Assembly (NCBI GenBank): GCA_946408315.1
Contig: CAMJRV010000057.1
Span: 1-9,978 of the forward strand
Reading direction: 5' to 3'
Length of the DNA stretch: 9,978 nt
Origin: an uncultured Bacillota bacterium
Lineage (GTDB): Bacteria > Bacillota > Clostridia > Peptostreptococcales > Anaerovoracaceae
Notes under the pieces: generated by a model
What the model saw: the letters and a program-made list of their open reading frames with translations, nothing else
Database searches by the model: none
Told to the model about the DNA's origin: nothing
In this document: in pieces, positions 6,737-9,978 of the stretch
How the letters are laid out: each line of letters starts with the position of its first letter
Position numbering within the stretch: position 1 is the stretch's first letter
Program-made: the position numbers and the translations under genes

Positions 6737-6839
6737 TTACTGTGTGAGATCCTCATTGCCCATTTTACGCGACTTCAGTCGCAATGTAAAATGGGACAGC
6801 GTAGTGCGCGAAGCGCACGGAGGAGCAGACGCAGTCTGC
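6720..6839. repeat. Series of perfect palindromes downstream of tRNA-Ala
   Basis: Four inverted repeats follow each other. (A) GAGGATC 6720-6726 with GATCCTC 6748-6754. (B) CCCATTTTAC 6759-6768 with GTAAAATGGG 6786-6795, enclosing GCGAC-TTCA-GTCGC (6769-6782). (C) GTGCGC-GAA-GCGCAC 6804-6818. (D) GCAGAC-GCA-GTCTGC 6825-6839. C and D are separated only by the single-stranded GGAGGA (6819-6824). None has a T-run, so they are not ordinary terminators. The arrangement resembles a small non-autonomous repeat element or a structured RNA. An open frame across this stretch on the plus strand (6687-6917) looks like no known protein and is disregarded. Confidence 0.75.
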
Positions 6840-6840
6840 G

Positions 6841-6852
6841 TTAGGTCCACCA
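6841..6852 (+). repeat. Direct copy of the tRNA-Ala 3' end (candidate att-like core)
   Basis: TTAGGTCCACCA is identical to the last 12 bases of the tRNA gene (6656-6667), in the same orientation and offset by 185 bp. The 3' end of a tRNA is the usual core of integrase attachment sites, so this may be the footprint of an integration or excision event, or the remnant of a tandem second tRNA copy. No integrase gene is seen in the window. Confidence 0.7.
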
Positions 6853-6955
6853 CGGCCAGGATTCTCTCGATCAACGCTCTTGTTCCTATCATATTGACTG
6901 CTCTTCTTAGATTGTAAGCAGTCTCGATTTTGCAGGGATTCTGATCTTTATGCTT
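6853..6955 (-). pseudogene. Possible transposase C-terminal remnant
   Basis: On the minus strand, 6955 down to about 6853 reads without stops as KHKDQNPCKIETAYNLRRAV then NMIGTRALIERILAV. The AYNLRRAVNMIG core resembles the conserved last helix of IS1182/IS5-group DDE transposases. The frame has a stop just upstream at 6958-6956 and no start, so it would be only a fragment. An inverted repeat GACTGCT (6896-6902) / AGCAGTC (6917-6923) lies inside. The remaining sequence to 7023 shows no gene, only a weak hairpin at 6964-6985 without a T-run. The assignment rests on memory of a short motif and may be coincidence. Confidence 0.3.
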
Positions 6956-7023
6956 CTAATGAAGCGTGATCAATAACTAGCACGCAATTTAAGACTTCTA
7001 TGAAATTAATTCAAATAAAGCAA

Positions 7024-8505
7024 TTACAATTTGGCCAGGATTGTTTTAAAGTATCCATAAGTCCTGTCGAACGATGCTATTTCCATTTTTTCGCCTGGTT
7101 TATGAATGCCGATGGTATTTGGACCCAATGTTATGACATCCATATTTTTGATGTGTTGTACGATAGTACCAACATCTGTTCCAACATGTGCGGCAACGGC
7201 TTTCACATTATTACCTGTCGCTTCTTTGTATACTTCTTTCCATAGTTGATGCATAGGAGCATCTTCGCTATAAGTATGACCTGCATAGTCATAAATTGTG
7301 TTCCAGGCAGCTCCGTATCGATTTGCTATAAGAAATGCCTGGTCGCTTATTTCCTCAATCTGCGAGGCGAGAGCGCTTCGGAACATATAACCAATTGTAA
7401 CAGTGTCATCTTTGGTATTGACTACGCCAAGATTTCTAGAAGTGATGACCAAGCCGTCTCCTTCTTGGCCATTTTTTACAATAAGACCCAGACCATTGGA
7501 CATGAATCTTCTCATGTAAGCTCCGGTAGGCAGAAGCAACAATAATTCAATGATATTTTCTGTTGAAAGCCTATCCATAGATTTCCCTGTACTCTCAGCT
7601 GATGAAATAGAAATGGATACTTCTGGATCTGTACCGGCATATTCTTTTCTGATTTTTTCAGTCAAAACTTCAGATAAATGGTTCGCCACGTTTGAATGGC
7701 AAGCGGCACAGGTAAATACAGCTTCACATGCTCCGGCAATATTGTTTCTTGCAGTACCTCCATCAAAAGACACTAGGTTAATGTGAATATCCTTCATCAG
7801 TGTGTAAAGGTATCGAGTACAAATTTTTATTGCATTAACTTGATCCCTTCCGATATCTAAGGCGGCATGTCCACCAACACCTCCACTCACTGAAACTTTA
7901 AATGCAGGTTTTTGATCCGACTCGAATTGTACTCTCTTTATAAAGTCACCACCCTTGACACTTGTTGTTGAGATCCAGGATAGTCCCTCATCGAAAATAT
8001 CAAAATTGATAAGTTTCTTAGCTTTGAAAATAGAGTAATCAATAAATTTTGGACCTCCGATACCAACCTCTTCCTGAACCGAAAAGAAACATTCCAATGG
8101 TGGATGCTGTAGTTCATTATCATCTAAAGCTGCGAGCATGTAAGCAACACCGTGACCACAGTCGGCTCCGAGAGTTGTGTCTTTCGCTTTAATCCAACCA
8201 TCTTCAATGAAAAGTTTTAATGAATCTGTCCTAAAATTAAAATCAGAGTCGGGTAATTTTACACAAACCATATCGGTATGCGCTTGAAGCATGACGGGTG
8301 GGTGGTCTTCGTAGCCCGGAGATGCTTCCTTTTTGATTACGACATTCCACAATTCATCCCTGTACCACCATAAATTACGGTCTTTTGCAAACTGGACGAG
8401 ATATTCTGATATTGCTTCTTCATTAAATGATTCATGGGGAATAGCGCAAATGTCTTCGAAAAATCTTCTATGTGGGTATCCTTTGTGTTCCATAACATAT
8501 TGCAT
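7024..8505 (-). CDS. pepD: Aminoacyl-histidine dipeptidase (beta-Ala-His dipeptidase), M20 family
   Basis: This 493-residue cytosolic zinc dipeptidase of the M20/PepD family hydrolyses Xaa-His and other dipeptides, feeding amino acids into fermentation. Metal-site motifs are complete: LQAHTDMV (His76, Asp78), LGADCGHGVA (bridging Asp115), SVQEEVGIGG (catalytic Glu145, metal Glu146), INFDIFDEG (Asp169) and GIHKPGE (His468, last ligand). A lid/dimerisation domain is inserted at roughly 185-390, opening with GGVGGHAALDI where most relatives have GGHSG-x-DI. The length fits the usual 480-490. CCTCCT at 8514-8519 (AGGAGG on the minus strand) supports the start at 8505. The gene is alone and divergent from a sigma-54 activator gene, and it carries a sigma-54 promoter about 110 bp upstream, which suggests strictly inducible expression. 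Its transcript may run to the bidirectional hairpin at 6669-6703. Base composition is more AT-rich than the genes to the left. Confidence 0.93.
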   Translation of the reverse strand: MQYVMEHKGYPHRRFFEDICAIPHESFNEEAISEYLVQFAKDRNLWWYRDELWNVVIKKEASPGYEDHPPVMLQAHTDMVCVKLPDSDFNFRTDSLKLFIEDGWIKAKDTTLGADCGHGVAYMLAALDDNELQHPPLECFFSVQEEVGIGGPKFIDYSIFKAKKLINFDIFDEGLSWISTTSVKGGDFIKRVQFESDQKPAFKVSVSGGVGGHAALDIGRDQVNAIKICTRYLYTLMKDIHINLVSFDGGTARNNIAGACEAVFTCAACHSNVANHLSEVLTEKIRKEYAGTDPEVSISISSAESTGKSMDRLSTENIIELLLLLPTGAYMRRFMSNGLGLIVKNGQEGDGLVITSRNLGVVNTKDDTVTIGYMFRSALASQIEEISDQAFLIANRYGAAWNTIYDYAGHTYSEDAPMHQLWKEVYKEATGNNVKAVAAHVGTDVGTIVQHIKNMDVITLGPNTIGIHKPGEKMEIASFDRTYGYFKTILAKL

Positions 8506-8617
8506 GATTTTAACCTCCTGTTTTTTAAAAATCTATAAAAGATTGATGAAGTTTAGCTTTTTAGTTATTGATTACTTTAATTTACCAATTCTAAAAAAAC
8601 TTCTACAAGAATATTAA

Positions 8618-8632
8618 GCAATAATTGTGCCA
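8618..8632 (-). promoter_or_regulatory. Sigma-54 (-24/-12) promoter of pepD
   Basis: On the minus strand the sequence reads TGGCACA-ATTA-TTGC (8632 down to 8618). The consensus is TGGCACG-N4-TTGC, so only one base differs, and the invariant GG and GC dinucleotides have the required spacing. Transcription would start near 8606, giving a leader of about 100 nt before the pepD start. The adjacent divergent gene encodes a sigma-54 activator, which makes function likely. Confidence 0.88.
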
Positions 8633-8684
8633 CAATAAAAGTTCGCGTTTTACGGGCTTCTGAGTATTATTTGCCGATTTAAAA

Positions 8685-8718
8685 ATTGCATATTGACAAA
8701 AAATTGCGCATATGCAAT
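8685..8718. promoter_or_regulatory. Candidate activator-binding site (UAS) for pepD
   Basis: ATTGCATAT (8685-8693) is perfectly inverted as ATATGCAAT (8710-8718) with 16 bases between. A further ATTGC (8703-8707) pairs with the GCAAT at 8714-8718 as an overlapping near-palindrome. The site lies about 80-112 bp upstream of the predicted pepD start, the usual place for enhancer-binding-protein sites. It also overlaps the probable promoter of the activator gene, so autoregulation is plausible. Binding by the adjacent activator is inferred, not shown. Confidence 0.6.
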
Positions 8719-8741
8719 ATTGTTTTTAGTTAAGGTATAAT
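8693..8741 (+). promoter_or_regulatory. Promoter region of the sigma-54 activator gene
   Basis: Two readings are possible. A perfect TTGACA (8693-8698) can pair with AATATT (8716-8721) at 17 bp. Alternatively a perfect TATAAT (8736-8741) acts with a poor -35. The TTGACA and TATAAT are 37 bp apart and cannot belong to one promoter. Either choice places RNA polymerase over the inverted repeat at 8685-8718. Confidence 0.45.
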
Positions 8742-8769
8742 TCGTATAACAGAGACGGAGGATGATGAT

Positions 8770-9978
8770 ATGGAAGGATTTTATTCACAAGATGACTATT
8801 GGAAGCTAATGGAGTTTACCGTATATAACTCTTGGATCGGCTGTATCATAGCAAATCATGAAGGGAAATATCTTTACACAAACAAAACATATGAGCAGAT
8901 TACGGGAATATCACCCGCTGAAATGATTGGCTCGTCTATTGAACTTGCTCGTGGTAAAGCGTTTCTTAGCCAATATTCATCGACCGCATTGGTTCTCAAA
9001 GAAAAAAAGGAAATATTGATTGAACAGCAGCTCCGGGACAGAAGCATTCTTGTGAGAGGCACGCCATATTTTGATGAAAGCGGACACGTTAAATATGTTC
9101 TGTCTCAGTTGTTCAACATCGATAAATTGAACCGCCTTTATATTGAAGCTTCGACGAATTCCCGGAAAGGTTGGGAGCACTTTGATAAAGTCGAGACGAA
9201 AGCGAATGAAATAAAGGAAGGCTCGATTGATTATATTATCTATAAGAGCGAAACCATGTGTAAGGTCATGGAACAGTCCAAATTGATAGCAAAGTCTGAT
9301 GTTACTGTTCTGCTTCTCGGAGAATCAGGAACTGGAAAGGAACTGGTGGCTAAATATATCCACCAGGCAAGTTCTCGTAGCGGGGAACCTTTTATTCATA
9401 TTAATTGCAGCGCGATCCCGGAAAATTTGTTGGAATCCGAATTTTTCGGTTATGAAGCGGGTTCTTTTACGGGTGGATCTAGCAAAGGGAAAAAGGGTCT
9501 TCTGGAATATGCAAATAACGGAACCGTTTTGCTTGATGAAATAGGCGATATGCCATACCACATGCAGGCTAAAATACTACGTGTTCTACAGGAAAAAGAA
9601 ATCATGAGGATCGGAGGGAATAAGCCAATTAAATTAAATGTCAGATTCATCGCTTCAACGAATGCTGACATACTCACCCTAATCAAAGATAAGAATTTCC
9701 GCTCAGATCTCTACTACAGACTCAGCACGGCTTGTGTCAAAATTCCGCCGCTCAGGGACAGAAAAGAAGATATACCTCTGCTGATTGATTATTTTTTAAG
9801 GGAATTCAATAATGAGTACCATACACATAAAAAAGCTGGAAAGAGTCTACAGGAGAAACTGATGAATCTGCCGATGCCGGGAAATGTAAGAGAACTCAGG
9901 AATATTATAGAACGCTTAGTCATAATGACCATAACAAACGAATTAGGTGTAGATGATCTAAACGATGTGCATTTAGAT
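8770..9978 (+). CDS. Sigma-54-dependent transcriptional activator with PAS domain (3' end outside window)
   Basis: The first 403 codons are present with no stop, so the gene continues past the window. Residues about 13-125 look like a PAS sensor (WIGCIIANHEGKYLYTNKTY, EQITGISPAEMIG), followed by a linker to about 155. The AAA+ domain begins near 158: Walker A GESGTGKE (184-191), sigma-54 contact loop GSFTGG (231-236), Walker B GTVLLDEIGDM (251-261), STN sensor (296-298), FRSDLYYRLS with candidate arginine fingers Arg311 and Arg317, PLRDRKEDI (328-335 region) and PGNVREL (370-375 region). The expected C-terminal DNA-binding helix-turn-helix lies beyond the end. There is no response-regulator receiver domain, so the signal is probably a ligand sensed by PAS rather than phosphorylation. 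GGAGG (8757-8761) sits 8 bases before the ATG. It is divergent from pepD and is its likely activator. Oddities: GSFTGG instead of GAFTGA, and PMPGNVREL where WPGNVREL is usual. Confidence 0.93.
   Translation, partial: MEGFYSQDDYWKLMEFTVYNSWIGCIIANHEGKYLYTNKTYEQITGISPAEMIGSSIELARGKAFLSQYSSTALVLKEKKEILIEQQLRDRSILVRGTPYFDESGHVKYVLSQLFNIDKLNRLYIEASTNSRKGWEHFDKVETKANEIKEGSIDYIIYKSETMCKVMEQSKLIAKSDVTVLLLGESGTGKELVAKYIHQASSRSGEPFIHINCSAIPENLLESEFFGYEAGSFTGGSSKGKKGLLEYANNGTVLLDEIGDMPYHMQAKILRVLQEKEIMRIGGNKPIKLNVRFIASTNADILTLIKDKNFRSDLYYRLSTACVKIPPLRDRKEDIPLLIDYFLREFNNEYHTHKKAGKSLQEKLMNLPMPGNVRELRNIIERLVIMTITNELGVDDLNDVHLD

Noticed and set aside
6687..6917. Plus-strand frame of 76 codons after the tRNA
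   Set aside because: It is open only because it crosses the palindromes; it has no ribosome binding site or recognisable protein motif.
7000..7786. Several plus-strand frames opposite the dipeptidase (7000-7245, 7246-7545, 7550-7786)
   Set aside because: All are antisense to the strongly supported pepD gene and resemble nothing known.
1..9978. CRISPR arrays, rRNA or an intact insertion sequence
   Set aside because: No regularly spaced direct repeats, rRNA motifs or complete transposase were seen on either strand.

Overview
The window looks like chromosomal DNA from an anaerobic Firmicute, probably a clostridial lineage. This is inferred from strong AGGAGG-type ribosome binding sites, the rplM-rpsI ribosomal pair with a TTGACA/TATAAT promoter, compact U-tailed terminators, a copper-amine-oxidase-like tail on a secreted enzyme, and a sigma-54 activator of the PAS-AAA+ type. 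No gene gives a species-level identification.

Left part (1-6.5 kb), moderate to high GC. A strong promoter drives rplM (L13) and rpsI (S9), closed by an intrinsic terminator. Separate short transcription units follow: a VOC/glyoxalase-fold protein, a secreted YtcJ-type amidohydrolase, a 52-residue zinc-ribbon protein with its own promoter and terminator, a lipoprotein carrying a putative glycoside-hydrolase barrel, and a convergent GNAT acetyltransferase.

Middle (6.5-7.0 kb). A tRNA-Ala(GGC) gene has a near-consensus promoter and a perfect terminator. Directly downstream is a palindrome-rich stretch of about 150 bp containing two pieces of the tRNA: a 20-nt inverted copy of the T-arm and a 12-nt direct copy of the 3' end. 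Between them lie consecutive perfect hairpins. Beyond that is a short minus-strand peptide resembling the C-terminus of a transposase. This looks like a scarred integration site.

Right part (7.0-10 kb), visibly more AT-rich. A PepD-type aminoacyl-histidine dipeptidase (minus strand) is divergent from a sigma-54-dependent transcriptional activator with a PAS sensor domain (plus strand, cut off by the window end). The intergenic region has a near-perfect -24/-12 sigma-54 promoter pointing at the dipeptidase. A 9-bp inverted repeat lies 50-90 bp further upstream, a fitting position for the activator's binding site. The parsimonious reading is a local circuit in which the PAS activator senses a small molecule and switches on dipeptide breakdown.

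I saw no CRISPR array, rRNA or intact insertion sequence. The most interesting items are the dipeptidase/activator circuit and the tRNA-derived hairpin element.
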